Numbered from the stretch's first letter, positions 49,449 to 59,108 are shown. The stretch: 64,000 nucleotides of DNA from CAVWTN01 sp963757945 (GCA_963757945.1 CAVWTN010000002.1:1240001-1304000), one strand, 5' to 3'. The notes: generated from the letters alone by a model not told the origin. Numbers and translations are program-made.

Positions 49449-50882
49449 ATGACGCGCCGCGAACTGGATCTGGCGGGGTCGAAGCGCTTTCGCTTTCGCA
49501 CGTTCTTGGCGCTCGCGCACGAGCGGAAGCTGCCGGTGCGCGTCGTGCGCGTCGAACGGCTTCACACGACCGTCTTCGACACGGCGGAGCGCCGCTTGGA
49601 AGCGCTGGGCGCGAGCGTGCGCTATCGAGCGTTCGAAGGCTGGACGCTTGCCGTGCCCGCGCAAGTTCGCGGGCTCGCGGCGCCGCGCCGGGTCGAGCGC
49701 TCGTTCGCGGGTCCGCCGCAGCAGCCGCCGCCCGCACTCGCCGGGATCCTGCACGCCGTCCTCGGCGGCGCGCCGCTCGTACCGGCCGGCGAGTCGCGCG
49801 CGCTCGCTTATCGCGTGCGCATTCTCGGGCGCAACCAGAACGACGCCGTGGCGATCGCGGCGTTTGATTCGCGTTCGATCCGCGGCGCGACGAGCGAGCG
49901 CGGCGAGCAACGGATCGTGCTGGAATTGCTCGACCCCGCAAACGACGCGCTCTTCGAGGACGCCGCCCGGCTCCTGCACGAAGCCGGCGCGAAGAGCGTC
50001 ACGGCGCGCACACCCGAGCGGCTGCCGAAGGGCGCAACCGCCGCCGAGGCCGTGGCGCGCCGGCTTCACGAAGGCTTCGACGAGTTTTGCGCGGCCGAAT
50101 TGCGGCTGCGTCTCTCGCATGACGCCGAAAGCTTACACGACGCGCGCGTCGCGCTGCGCCGGATGCGCGCGTGCTTGCGCGTCTTCTCGCACGTGTTCGC
50201 TCCGGAGTGGTCGCACGCGCTGCTCGAACGCATCTCGGCCCTCGCCGAGGTCTACGGCCGCGCGCGCGATGCCGACGTCGTCGTTGCGAACGTCGCGGCC
50301 GCGAGCGAACGGCTCGGTCCGCGCGTGCGCGAAGCCTCGGCCGGCGTTCTCGCGCCGATGCTCGACGCACGCCTGCACGCGCGTCGCGAGCTGGCGGCGT
50401 TCATGAACTCGCCGCACTATGCCGAGATCGTGAGCGCCGTGCGCGCGGGCGTCGAGGATCCGCATTTTCGCGCGTGCGCCGCGCGTCCCGCCCGCAAGCT
50501 CGTGCGAAAGCTCGTCACGCGTTCGTGGAAGCGCTTGGAACGCGACGTGCAGGCGCTCGCCGAGATCCCGGAGGACGCCGCGCTGCACGCCGTGCGGATT
50601 CGCGCGAAGCGCTGCCGTTACGCCGCCGAGGCGCAGATCCCCGTCGCCGGAAAGCGTGCGAACCGGTTCGTGCACAAACTCGGAGCGTTGCAAGACGAAC
50701 TCGGCCGGATCCAGGATGCGGCGCTCGAGCAGAGCTGGCTCTCGCCGTTCACGCAGGACGAGCGCACGGCGACCGCCGCAAGCGCGCTCGAAGCGCTTGC
50801 CCGGGCCGAAGCCGAGGGTGCGAAGCTCCAGTGGCGGCGCTCCTGGAAAGCCGTCCGGCGCACGAGCCGCGAACTCGTGTAA
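49449..50882 (+). CDS. CHAD-domain protein
   Basis: A 477-residue helical protein. The second half is a CHAD domain with conserved His, Arg and Lys: 'LHDARVALRRMRACLRVF' and 'LHAVRIRAKRCRYAAEA'. CHAD domains bind polyphosphate. The N-terminal half has no recognisable CYTH glutamates and may be a worn version of that domain. It lies 31 bp after the protease gene and converges on a HAD gene. Confidence 0.85.
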   Translation: MTRRELDLAGSKRFRFRTFLALAHERKLPVRVVRVERLHTTVFDTAERRLEALGASVRYRAFEGWTLAVPAQVRGLAAPRRVERSFAGPPQQPPPALAGILHAVLGGAPLVPAGESRALAYRVRILGRNQNDAVAIAAFDSRSIRGATSERGEQRIVLELLDPANDALFEDAARLLHEAGAKSVTARTPERLPKGATAAEAVARRLHEGFDEFCAAELRLRLSHDAESLHDARVALRRMRACLRVFSHVFAPEWSHALLERISALAEVYGRARDADVVVANVAAASERLGPRVREASAGVLAPMLDARLHARRELAAFMNSPHYAEIVSAVRAGVEDPHFRACAARPARKLVRKLVTRSWKRLERDVQALAEIPEDAALHAVRIRAKRCRYAAEAQIPVAGKRANRFVHKLGALQDELGRIQDAALEQSWLSPFTQDERTATAASALEALARAEAEGAKLQWRRSWKAVRRTSRELV

Positions 50883-50903
50883 GCGCTCGCGCCCGGGATC
50901 GCG

Positions 50904-51587
50904 TTAGCCGCGCGCGGCGGCGAGCACCGCGAGCACCTCGGAGAACCGGTCGAACGGCGTGAACTCGAGCGCTTCCGCGCGCAGATAGCGCTCGAGCGCG
51001 CGGCCGCGTTTAGCGAAGCGCACGTCCGCGCAATGGGCCGCTTCGAAATCGGAACGTCCGTCGCCGATGAACACCGTCTTCGCGCCGCGCGCTTTTGCGG
51101 CAGCGACGATCCCGGCCTTGTCGGTCCCGTTCGGGCCTTCATCGCGAAAGCGAATGCTCCAGCCGCCGGCGCCGACTTCGACGCCGTTCGCGATCACCGG
51201 AAGGTCGGCCAAGCCGTGCCGCGCGAGCATGCGCCGGATCAACGGCTCGATCCCCGAACTCACCACCGCGAGCGGGATCCCCGCACCCTCGCAGTGCGCG
51301 GCAAAGTCGACGAACGAGCGATCGAACGTGATCTCGCGCAGCAGCCGCGCGTCCGCCGCGTCGAGCGTCTCGCGCACGTAGCCGGCCTCTTCGCTGAGCG
51401 CGTCGCGCAGCGTCAGCTCGCCGCTGGCCATGCGCCGCTCGATATCATGCCAGGGACCCGGGCCCGCGGCGCGCCGCACGAGCACGTCGAACGTGTCGAG
51501 ATCCGTGATCGTGCCGTCGTAGTCCACGAAAACGGCCCACGGCGCGCTAGGCGCCGCGGGCCTGCCGTTCGACCCGGGATGCGTCAC
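50904..51587 (-). CDS. HAD-superfamily phosphatase (MtnX/SerB-like)
   Basis: A 227-residue HAD hydrolase with Asp22-Tyr-Asp24-Gly-Thr (motif I), 'LAVVSSGIEPLIRRML' (motif II) and 'VFIGDGRSDFEAA' (motif IV). It resembles MtnX of methionine salvage and phosphoserine phosphatases. No other mtn gene is in view, so the substrate remains open. Its ATG overlaps the stop of the RNase E/G gene (4 bases). Confidence 0.87.
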   Translation of the reverse strand: MTHPGSNGRPAAPSAPWAVFVDYDGTITDLDTFDVLVRRAAGPGPWHDIERRMASGELTLRDALSEEAGYVRETLDAADARLLREITFDRSFVDFAAHCEGAGIPLAVVSSGIEPLIRRMLARHGLADLPVIANGVEVGAGGWSIRFRDEGPNGTDKAGIVAAAKARGAKTVFIGDGRSDFEAAHCADVRFAKRGRALERYLRAEALEFTPFDRFSEVLAVLAAARG

Positions 51588-54500
51588 GATTTCTTGCGGG
51601 TCGTCTTTTTCGCGGCCGTCTTCTTCGCCGCGGTCTTCTTGGCCGTGCCCGCCGTCCGGCTCGCCGTCAGGCGGCCCTTCTTCGCGGGCGCTGCGGCCTT
51701 GCGGACCGTCCGCTTCTTCGGCGCCGCGGCGACCGGTTCGGCGGCCACCTTCCGCGGAACGCGTTTCTTGGGAGCTTCCGCCGCCGCGGCCGCCTTCGAA
51801 GGCGCCTTGGCTTTCGGCGCCGCCGCGGTCTTGCGGCGGGCCGTCTTGGCGGCAGGCGCCTCCGGCGCAGCCGTGAGAGGGACCGCCGGTGCGGAAACAG
51901 CCGGTGCCGCCGCCGGAGCTGGCACTGCGGGCGCGGTCGGACTCGGCTCGGCTGCCGCCTTACGCGGGCGTCCGCGGCGCTTGGGCGCCGCCTCGGCCGC
52001 TTCGGGAGCGGGGGCTTGGGCCGGGACCGGGAGCGCCGCCGGGGCTTGCGTGGACTCGAGCGGGAGCGGGGCCGCCTCCGCGTGGGTCCTGCGGCGGCCG
52101 CGCACGGGCCGTGCGAGTTTGGGCGTCTCTTCGGGGAGGGTCAGGCTCGGCGGCGGAGCTTCCACGGCGACCGCGCCGCGGCGATGCGGAGCGAGCGCGC
52201 GCGACGGCTCGGGCGGCGCCTGTTCGCCGGTCGCCTCGGCCGCGCCGTCGGAGTTGACGCGGAAGATCTGGCGCTCCGGCACCGGGCCCGCGGCCGCGGG
52301 TTGCCCGCCGTCGAGGACCGTGATGCCTCCGCGACCCCGGCGGCGACGCCGGCGGCGGCGCGGACGGCGACCCGTGCCGTCTTCGCTGGGCGGCCACGAG
52401 GCATAGGAGGCCGGCTGTTCGGCATCGGCTCCCGCCGTCGCGTTGCCCGTCTCTTCGGGCGTTTGGGCGGCTTCGCCCGGCTCCGCGAACTCGTCTGAAG
52501 GCTCGCCGAGCGGCGCGACCAGCGGGTTCGCGCCGAGCGCGGCCACGTCGGAACCGCCGCGACGGCGACGGCGACGGCGCTTGCGGCGACGGCCGTCCCC
52601 GGTCTCGGCTCCGCCCGCGGGATCGGAGGGGAGCCCCTCGATCCCCGGCCGGATCGGCGTGACCGTCGCAAGCTGCGGCGTGGCCAGCTTTCGTTCGGCC
52701 GCCCGAGCGCGCTCTTCGACTTCGTCCTCGGGTTCGGGGCCGGTCGAGATACCGATCGCGGCGCGCGCGTCGATGCCTTTCGCGGCCTCTTCGGCCAGTT
52801 CGCGCAGTTCCTCGGTCTGTTCGGCGACGGTGAGTTCTTTGCGACGCCCGCGTCCGCCACGGCGGCGCCGGCGCTTGCCCTCGCCCGCCGCGGATGCGAC
52901 GCCGGCGGCGGGAGCGGCCGCGACGAGCGTCCGCGGCTCGGCGAGGATGTTGCCGTCCTCATCGATATCGATGACTTTGATCTTGATCGTCTGGCCCGCG
53001 GCGTTCACGGCGTTCTCGACTTCCACGAGCCGGTCGCCGACGATCGCGAGGCCGGAGGTCGCGTTCGGCAAGCGCGTCTGGACGAGTTCGACTTCGATCT
53101 CGTCGCCGACGCGCACGGCCTTGCCGTCGATCTCGGCGGGCTTCGCGGCGCCCGCGGCGAGCGCGATGCGGAAGCGTTCCGGGTGCAGCGTCAAATCGAC
53201 GCGCACGTTGATCGTGCGGCCGAGTTCGGTTTCGAGCGCGAGCAGTTCGTCTTCGTACCAGTATTCGAGTTGCGCGCCGACCGTCGGCGCGGCGAAGACT
53301 TCGATCGGCTCGCCTTTCTTGGCGCGGCCGTCGGGCTTGTTCGCGGCGCCGAATTGGCGCAGCTGGCGGAACGCCTCGATCGCGACGGATTCGGGCGACA
53401 TCACGCTGCCGAGCCCACTGCACGTCGGGCAGTGCCCGCGAAGCTGGCCGCCGAGGTCCTTGCCGATCCGCTTGCGCGTGAACTCGAGGAGCCCGAGATT
53501 CGAGAACGACTGAATCGTCGTGCGCGTCCGGTCGCGGACGAGCCCGGCCTTGAGCGTATCGATCACCTTCGTCCGTGCGGATTCCGAGGACATATCGATG
53601 AAGTCGCACACGATGATGCCGCCGATGTCGCGCAAGCGAACTTGGCGCGCGATCTCGGCCGCCGCCTCGACGTTCGTCTTGACGATCGTATCGTCGAGGT
53701 TCTTGCCGCCGGTGAACTTGCCGGAGTTGACGTCGATGACGGTCAGCGCTTCCGTCGTCTCGATCACGATCGAGCCGCCGGAGGGCAGATTGACCTTCGG
53801 CCGCATCAGCTTCTGCAGGCTCTCGTCGACCTTATAGTCCTTGAAGAGAGCGCGCCCGTTGTTGTAGTGCACGATCCGATCGACGTATTGCGGACCGAGC
53901 AGCCGCATGAACTCGCGAACCTTCTCGAACTCGGCCGCGTCGTCGATCAACACGCGATCGACCTCCGGCGTGATGAAATCACGCGCGGCCTTGTAGACGA
54001 GGTTCATGTCCTTATGGATCAGGGCCGGCGGTTCGGCGCGTTTGTAGGATTCGAGGATGCCGTGCCACATCCGAATCAGTACGCCGAGGTCGGCGATCAA
54101 CTCGGCTTGCGAGACGCCCGCGGCCGAGGTGCGGACGACGGTCGCCATCCCCTCGGGCCGAATCAGCTTCATCATCGCTTTGAGCCGATTGCGTTCCTCG
54201 GCGCTCTCGATCTTGCGCGAGACGCCGGAGAACCGGCCGTTCGGCATCAGGATCAGGTAGCGGCCCGGGAGCGAGATGTTCGTCGAAACGCGCGCGCCCT
54301 TGAGGCCGCGCGGCTCTTTGACGATCTGCACGAGGACGTCGTCCCCGCGCCCCACCTTCTCGGTGATCGTCCAGCCGGTGCGCGGCTGGGTGATTTCGAC
54401 GTCGCCGATGTTCAGCGGCGTCTTGTTGATGTCGTCGACGTACAGGAAGGCGTTACGCCCGAGCCCGATATCGACGAAGCTCGCACCCATGCCGGGAAGG

Positions 54501-54640
54501 ACGTTTTGGACCTTCCCTTTGTAGATCGAGCCGATGACTTTTTCTTCGCGCTCGATGTAGATCTCGGCGAGCGCGCCGTCCTCTAAGACCGCGACCCGGT
54601 TTTCCCAGGGGTCGCTCGAGATGAGGAGTTCTGTTGCCAA
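51584..54640 (-). CDS. rng: Ribonuclease E/G family endoribonuclease with long basic tail
   Basis: A 1018-residue protein from a TTG near 54640 with GAGG 9 bases upstream. An S1 domain ('VIGSIYKGKVQNVLPGMGA') and the catalytic core with Asp about 302 ('TVIDVNSGKF') and Asp about 345 ('VCDFIDM') are followed by the Zn-link Cys-Pro-Thr-Cys near 403. After about residue 600 the sequence is disordered: four clusters of Arg/Gly (RRRRRR), then a Pro/Ala linker and a tail of Ala-Lys-Lys repeats like histone H1. The enzyme matures rRNA and starts mRNA decay. The tail probably binds RNA or partners. RodA lies upstream. Confidence 0.92.
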   Translation of the reverse strand: MATELLISSDPWENRVAVLEDGALAEIYIEREEKVIGSIYKGKVQNVLPGMGASFVDIGLGRNAFLYVDDINKTPLNIGDVEITQPRTGWTITEKVGRGDDVLVQIVKEPRGLKGARVSTNISLPGRYLILMPNGRFSGVSRKIESAEERNRLKAMMKLIRPEGMATVVRTSAAGVSQAELIADLGVLIRMWHGILESYKRAEPPALIHKDMNLVYKAARDFITPEVDRVLIDDAAEFEKVREFMRLLGPQYVDRIVHYNNGRALFKDYKVDESLQKLMRPKVNLPSGGSIVIETTEALTVIDVNSGKFTGGKNLDDTIVKTNVEAAAEIARQVRLRDIGGIIVCDFIDMSSESARTKVIDTLKAGLVRDRTRTTIQSFSNLGLLEFTRKRIGKDLGGQLRGHCPTCSGLGSVMSPESVAIEAFRQLRQFGAANKPDGRAKKGEPIEVFAAPTVGAQLEYWYEDELLALETELGRTINVRVDLTLHPERFRIALAAGAAKPAEIDGKAVRVGDEIEVELVQTRLPNATSGLAIVGDRLVEVENAVNAAGQTIKIKVIDIDEDGNILAEPRTLVAAAPAAGVASAAGEGKRRRRRGGRGRRKELTVAEQTEELRELAEEAAKGIDARAAIGISTGPEPEDEVEERARAAERKLATPQLATVTPIRPGIEGLPSDPAGGAETGDGRRRKRRRRRRRGGSDVAALGANPLVAPLGEPSDEFAEPGEAAQTPEETGNATAGADAEQPASYASWPPSEDGTGRRPRRRRRRRRGRGGITVLDGGQPAAAGPVPERQIFRVNSDGAAEATGEQAPPEPSRALAPHRRGAVAVEAPPPSLTLPEETPKLARPVRGRRRTHAEAAPLPLESTQAPAALPVPAQAPAPEAAEAAPKRRGRPRKAAAEPSPTAPAVPAPAAAPAVSAPAVPLTAAPEAPAAKTARRKTAAAPKAKAPSKAAAAAEAPKKRVPRKVAAEPVAAAPKKRTVRKAAAPAKKGRLTASRTAGTAKKTAAKKTAAKKTTRKKS

Positions 54641-54938
54641 GGAGTAGCCTCGCTTCGGCGGGGTCCGCGCGGAAGTTTGTATCCCGCCCGGCACTGCACG
54701 TCGCCGTCCCGGCGCCGAAGAACGGCACGGGGCGAGTGCGGGCCGGGGCGGATCCCCGAATGAAAATGCTGGTCCGACAGAGTGCCTGCGGCCACACGAG
54801 CGAACTGCGCTCAAGGCGACCGGCAAAAATCCATCTCGGACTAAGGTAGCTGTTCCTCCTCGCCCGGCGGCGGTCCTGGTAGGTGCACCTTAAACCTTCC
54901 CGCGCGCCGGCGCCGCCCCGAGCCGGGCCGCGGCGCCC

Positions 54939-56039
54939 TTAGAAAACGAGCTTGTCGCGCTGCAGGTCGATGTTGAGCAGGATGCCGAGCGCGATGTAGT
55001 CCGTCAGCACGGCCGATCCGCCGTACGACATGAAGGGCAGCGGGATCCCCGTGATCGGCATGATCCCGATCGTCATCCCGATGTTGACAACGATGTGGAA
55101 CGCGAGCATCGCAACCAGCCCCACGGCGAGCAGCACGCCGAAGCGATCGCGCGCCGCCAAGACCGCGCGCAGCGCGCTCGCGAGCAGCAGCACGTAGAGC
55201 GAGATCAGCGAGACGGCCCCGACGTGGCCGAGCTCCTCCCCGACGACCGTGAAGATGAAGTCGCGCGAGTTCTCCGGGACGAAGTGCAGCTGCGTCTGCG
55301 TGCCGTGGTGCAGCCCCTTGCCGAAGAGCTCGCCGCTGCCGACCGCGATCTTGGATTGATTGAGATTGTAGCCCGCACCGAGCGGGTCGCTGTCGGGGTG
55401 CAGAAAGACGAGCAAACGGCTGCGCTGAAACGGCTTGAGCACGAAGTTCGTGCCGACGGTGAAGGCGCCGGCGACGATGACGCAGGCGGCGTACACGCCG
55501 AAATGCCACATCTTCGTGACGCCGAAAAACAGCTCGGCGCTGAGGATCGCAAAGACGACGAGCGTCGTGCCCAGATCGGGCTGCTTGAGGATCAGGAGCG
55601 AAGGGAGCGCGACCGCGCCGATCGCGATCAGGATGTCGCGCGGCTCGATCACCGCTTTCCGCGCCAATAGCGTGGCGACGACGATCGCCAGGATCAACTT
55701 CGCCGGTTCGGAGGGCTGAAAGGTTCCCAGCGGTCCCAGGGAGATCCAGCGGACGGCGCCGAGCGCGCTGTGCCCGCCCCGCATCACGAACGCGAGCAAG
55801 AGGAAATTGGCGACGTAGAGCGCCAGCGCGTAGCGCCGCAGCTTCGTGTAGTCGAGCACCGCGAACGCGCTCATCAGGCCGAGCCCGACGACGACGTACA
55901 TGACCTGTTTCGTCCACTCGCTCGAGCCCGCAGGATTGCGCAGCCCGGCGGAGTGGATCGCGAGGATGCCGAGGGCGGAGATTGCGACCGCCGCCGCAAC
56001 CAAAGCCCAATTAAACGAGAGGTACCAGGGACGCTCCAC
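54939..56039 (-). CDS. rodA: RodA-type SEDS peptidoglycan glycosyltransferase
   Basis: A 366-residue membrane protein with about ten hydrophobic segments and a GTG start (56037-56039). 'LGTFQPSEPAKLILAIVVAT' and 'QPDLGTTLVVFAI' are SEDS hallmarks. 'FVPENSRDFIFTVVGEELGH' is the conserved extracellular loop. 'FMSYGGSAVLTDYIALGIL' near the end is also typical. It polymerises glycan for side-wall elongation. It is part of the min operon. Confidence 0.93.
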   Translation of the reverse strand: MERPWYLSFNWALVAAAVAISALGILAIHSAGLRNPAGSSEWTKQVMYVVVGLGLMSAFAVLDYTKLRRYALALYVANFLLLAFVMRGGHSALGAVRWISLGPLGTFQPSEPAKLILAIVVATLLARKAVIEPRDILIAIGAVALPSLLILKQPDLGTTLVVFAILSAELFFGVTKMWHFGVYAACVIVAGAFTVGTNFVLKPFQRSRLLVFLHPDSDPLGAGYNLNQSKIAVGSGELFGKGLHHGTQTQLHFVPENSRDFIFTVVGEELGHVGAVSLISLYVLLLASALRAVLAARDRFGVLLAVGLVAMLAFHIVVNIGMTIGIMPITGIPLPFMSYGGSAVLTDYIALGILLNIDLQRDKLVF

Positions 56040-56098
56040 GTGGCCCGAAGTTGGGCGGCACGCGCGCGAGCGCCTTGCAGCGGGCCGCCGGAGAGGCC

Positions 56099-56638
56099 CT
56101 AGAGGTGCGCCGCCCGCATTTGCAACGGCTGCGGGGTTGAGGCCGCCTTCTTGCGGCGGCGCCGGCGGCGCGCCGAGTTCGTCGCGGGCTTGGCCAGCGC
56201 CGCGGAGACCGGTGCGAGTTCGGCAGGCTGCTCCTCGGGGATCGGCTCCGCGGCCCCCGGCGCGGCGGAGGCCGGTTCCGCCGGCGGCGGCACCTCGACC
56301 GGCGGCGGAACCTCGGCGAGCACCGGCTTCCCGTTTGAGGGCGGCGGCGAGCCGGGCTGCGAGGGCGGCGGCAACTGCCGGCTGAGCACCGAGCGGATCG
56401 GCACGCTCGCGAGCATCGCGATCTCACGATCGCGCTGTTCGAACGTCACGTCGGCTTGGTTCTCGTCGATCTCGACGTAGCGCGAGATCACGCCGAGCAG
56501 ATCCCGCTTGAGCGCATCGATCACGTCCGGCGCAAGCGAGAGATGATCGGAGAGCAACACCAGGCGCAGGCGTTCTTTCGCCGTCGCGCTCGACGTGGCC
56601 GGCTGGTATCCGAAGAGGCGTTTGATGAACTCGATCAT
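56099..56638 (-). CDS. minE: MinE with long Pro/Ala and basic C-terminal extension
   Basis: A 179-residue protein. The first 85 residues are MinE ('MIEFIKRLFGYQPATSSATA', 'RLRLVLLSDHLSLAPDVIDAL', 'YVEIDENQADVTFEQRDRE'), including the membrane-targeting N-terminal helix. The rest is a Pro/Glu/Ala linker ending in an Arg6-Lys2 cluster. E. coli MinE has 88 residues, so half of this protein is added. It triggers MinD ATPase and positions MinC. Its ATG overlaps the minD stop. Confidence 0.9.
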   Translation of the reverse strand: MIEFIKRLFGYQPATSSATAKERLRLVLLSDHLSLAPDVIDALKRDLLGVISRYVEIDENQADVTFEQRDREIAMLASVPIRSVLSRQLPPPSQPGSPPPSNGKPVLAEVPPPVEVPPPAEPASAAPGAAEPIPEEQPAELAPVSAALAKPATNSARRRRRRKKAASTPQPLQMRAAHL

Positions 56639-57483
56639 GCGCCACCCCCGCCGAAGAACGCTCCGAGCCTGCCGAAGAATCCGGTCGGTTCTTCGCGGAC
56701 GGTCGGAGCTTTGACGCGCTCGCCCGCGAGCTTCGCCGCGATCTGACGGAACGCGCTGCCGGTCGTCGAGTACGGATCGAGCGCGAGCGGTTCACCCTTG
56801 TTCGTCGCGACGATCAGCGCCGGTTCGTCGGCGATCACGCCGAGCAAGGGCAGCTTCAGGATCGAATCCACGTCCGCGACCGAAAGCATCCGCCCGCGCT
56901 TGACCATCTGCGGGCGCAAGCGGTTGATGATGAGTTCCGGGCGCCAATCCGAAGGCAAGAGGCCGACGACGCGGTCCGCGTCGCGGACGGCGGAGACCTC
57001 GGGCGTGCAGATCACGATCGCGTGCTCCGCGCCGGCGACGGCATTTTTGAAGCCCATCTCGATGCCGGCCGGGCAATCGATCAAGACGTAATCGAACTGC
57101 TCGGTCAAGCGCGCGACCAGCGCCTGCATCTGCGCGGTGACGACGTCTTCCTTTTCGCGCGTCTGCGCCGCGGCGAGCAAGTAGAGGTTCTCCGAGCGCT
57201 TGTCGCGGACGAGCGCTTCCTCGAGTTCGCACTGTTCTTCGAGGACGTCGAGCACGTGAAACTTCACGCGGCTCTCGAGGCCCATCACGATGTCGAGATT
57301 GCGCAGCCCGACGTCCGCATCGACCAGACACACGCGCGAACCGCGCTGTGCGAGGGCGGCACCGAGGTTCGCGGTCACGGTCGTCTTGCCGACCCCGCCC
57401 TTGCCCGAGGTCACGACGATCGCGCGCCCGCGCTTGACGGGGACCGATGCCTCTGCCGCTTCTTCCGTCTTCATCTCGTGCAT
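56635..57483 (-). CDS. minD: MinD, copy 1 (next to minE)
   Basis: A 282-residue ATPase with a deviant Walker A Gly-Lys-Gly-Gly-Val-Gly-Lys-Thr (27-34), 'LVDADVGLRNLDIVMGLE', 'LIDCPAGIEMGFKNAVAG' and a C-terminal amphipathic membrane helix 'PTGFFGRLGAFFGG'. It has about 20 extra N-terminal residues. It is 6 bp downstream of another minD and overlaps minE. Both copies retain all catalytic motifs. Confidence 0.92.
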   Translation of the reverse strand: MHEMKTEEAAEASVPVKRGRAIVVTSGKGGVGKTTVTANLGAALAQRGSRVCLVDADVGLRNLDIVMGLESRVKFHVLDVLEEQCELEEALVRDKRSENLYLLAAAQTREKEDVVTAQMQALVARLTEQFDYVLIDCPAGIEMGFKNAVAGAEHAIVICTPEVSAVRDADRVVGLLPSDWRPELIINRLRPQMVKRGRMLSVADVDSILKLPLLGVIADEPALIVATNKGEPLALDPYSTTGSAFRQIAAKLAGERVKAPTVREEPTGFFGRLGAFFGGGGA

Positions 57484-57489
57484 GTGGTC

Positions 57490-58287
57490 TTACCCCACTT
57501 TCCAAATCGCGAACAGCTTGTCGAAGAAACCCGAAGGCGCCGGCTCCAGATGCGTGAACGGGACGAGCTCGCCTCCCAGCCGCCGCGCGATCCGATCGTA
57601 GATCGTCGAGAGGCGCGTCGTCGTGTCCAGCACGATCGGCTCGCCGCGGTTCGTCGTATCGATGATCTCCTCGGCGTCGGGGACGATGCCGAGCAACTCG
57701 GCCGAGAGGATCTCGCAGACGTCGTCGACCGACATCATCTCGCCGGATTTCACCATCTCGGGGCGCACGCGGTTGACGATCAGCCGCATCGGCATGCTGC
57801 GCTCGCCGAGTTTGCCGATCACGCGGTCGGCGTCGCGGATCGCGCTGATCTCCGGCGTCGTGACGACGATCGCCTCCTGTGCGCCGGCGAGCGCGTTGCG
57901 GAACCCGTGCTCGATCCCGGCCGGGCAATCGATCAAGACGTAATCCGAAAATGCCGCGAGATCCGAGATCACGCGGGCCATCTGTTCCTCGCTGACGGCT
58001 TCCTTGTCGCGCGTCTGCGCGGCCGGCAGGATCGAGAGCGTCTCCAGGCGTTTATCGCGGATCAGCGCTTGCCGCAGCTGGCAGCGCCCCTCGACGACCT
58101 CGACGAGATCGAAGACGATGCGTTTCTCCACGCCGAGCACGAGATCGAGATTGCGCAGGCCGATATCCGCATCGACGAGCACGACGCGCTGACCGCGGCG
58201 GGCGAGCGCCGCGCCGACGTTCGCGGTCGTCGTCGTCTTTCCGACGCCGCCCTTGCCCGATGTCACGACGATTCGGCGTGCGCTCAA
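57490..58287 (-). CDS. minD: MinD, copy 2 (next to minC)
   Basis: A 265-residue ATPase. TTG 58287 with GGGAGGG upstream gives the family start. The Walker A is at 11-18. 'LVDADIGLRNLDLVLGVEKR' and 'LIDCPAGIEHGFRNALAG' are present, and the C-terminal helix is 'PSGFFDKLFAIWKVG'. It is closer to typical MinD than copy 1. It overlaps the minC stop by 4 bases. Two MinDs in one operon is unusual. Confidence 0.93.
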   Translation of the reverse strand: MSARRIVVTSGKGGVGKTTTTANVGAALARRGQRVVLVDADIGLRNLDLVLGVEKRIVFDLVEVVEGRCQLRQALIRDKRLETLSILPAAQTRDKEAVSEEQMARVISDLAAFSDYVLIDCPAGIEHGFRNALAGAQEAIVVTTPEISAIRDADRVIGKLGERSMPMRLIVNRVRPEMVKSGEMMSVDDVCEILSAELLGIVPDAEEIIDTTNRGEPIVLDTTTRLSTIYDRIARRLGGELVPFTHLEPAPSGFFDKLFAIWKVG

Positions 58288-59108
58288 CGTGGTGCCCTCC
58301 CAAGCGGGGCGATCGCGATTCGATCGCCGTCGATGAATGCTTCTTCCGGTTCGCGCACGCGCTTGGCGCCGTCGCCGCCGGCGGCGATGCAGGTTGCGAT
58401 GCGCAATTGCGTCGGTGAAAGTTCCAGCGCGATCACGCGCGCTTTCGCGTCGCCTTGGGCGCCCGCGTGCGCCGTTCCGCGCAGCGCTCCCAAGACCACG
58501 ATGTCGCCGCTGGCCACGAGCTCCGCGCCGGGGTTGACGTCGCCGACGACGACGATGTTCCCCACTTGCGCGAGCGCCTGTCCGCCGCGCAACGTTCCAC
58601 GATGGTAGAGCGTCGCGGGCGGATCGGGAACGGCCGCGAGCGGCGCCGGACCGTTCGCGGCGGGCGCCGGGTTGCCGCGTTTGGCACGCGGTTTGCGGCG
58701 CCGCGCGAGATCCGTGCGGGCGCCGGCGAAATCCGCGTCGAGCGAGCGCGCGCGCTCGGAGAGCGCGGGCGACTCGACGCCGCTCGCAGCCCGCTTGCGA
58801 TCCAGCACGGCGACGCCGCTCGGCCGCGCGGCGCCGAGATACGCGAGCGAATTGCGCTGCGCTAGCGCGGCGATTTGATCCGAACCGAACAGTCCGCGCA
58901 GCGCGACGCCGACGCCCGCGATGTGCGCGACGAAGCGCGCGAACTCGTCGTCGCCGGGAGGCGCTCCCGTGAAGATTGCTGCTGCTTTGCTGCCGCGATA
59001 GAAATCGGGCCGTTCGGCGAGACGCCTGCACACCTCGGCCGATGTTTCATCGAACGAGCCCTCGCCAAAGACGAATTCGAGCCCCGCGGCCGTTCCGCGT
59101 ACCACCAT
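58284..59108 (-). CDS. minC: Septum site-determining protein MinC
   Basis: A 274-residue protein from ATG 59108 (a longer frame reaches 59156). The C-terminal beta-helix is diagnostic: 'YHRGTLRGGQALAQVGNIVV', 'GDVNPGAELVASGDIVVLG' and 'GTAHAGAQGDAKARVIAL'. The N-terminal domain is diverged, and a Pro/Arg-rich linker joins the two. MinC inhibits FtsZ away from midcell with MinD. Confidence 0.9.
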   Translation of the reverse strand: MVVRGTAAGLEFVFGEGSFDETSAEVCRRLAERPDFYRGSKAAAIFTGAPPGDDEFARFVAHIAGVGVALRGLFGSDQIAALAQRNSLAYLGAARPSGVAVLDRKRAASGVESPALSERARSLDADFAGARTDLARRRKPRAKRGNPAPAANGPAPLAAVPDPPATLYHRGTLRGGQALAQVGNIVVVGDVNPGAELVASGDIVVLGALRGTAHAGAQGDAKARVIALELSPTQLRIATCIAAGGDGAKRVREPEEAFIDGDRIAIAPLGRAPR

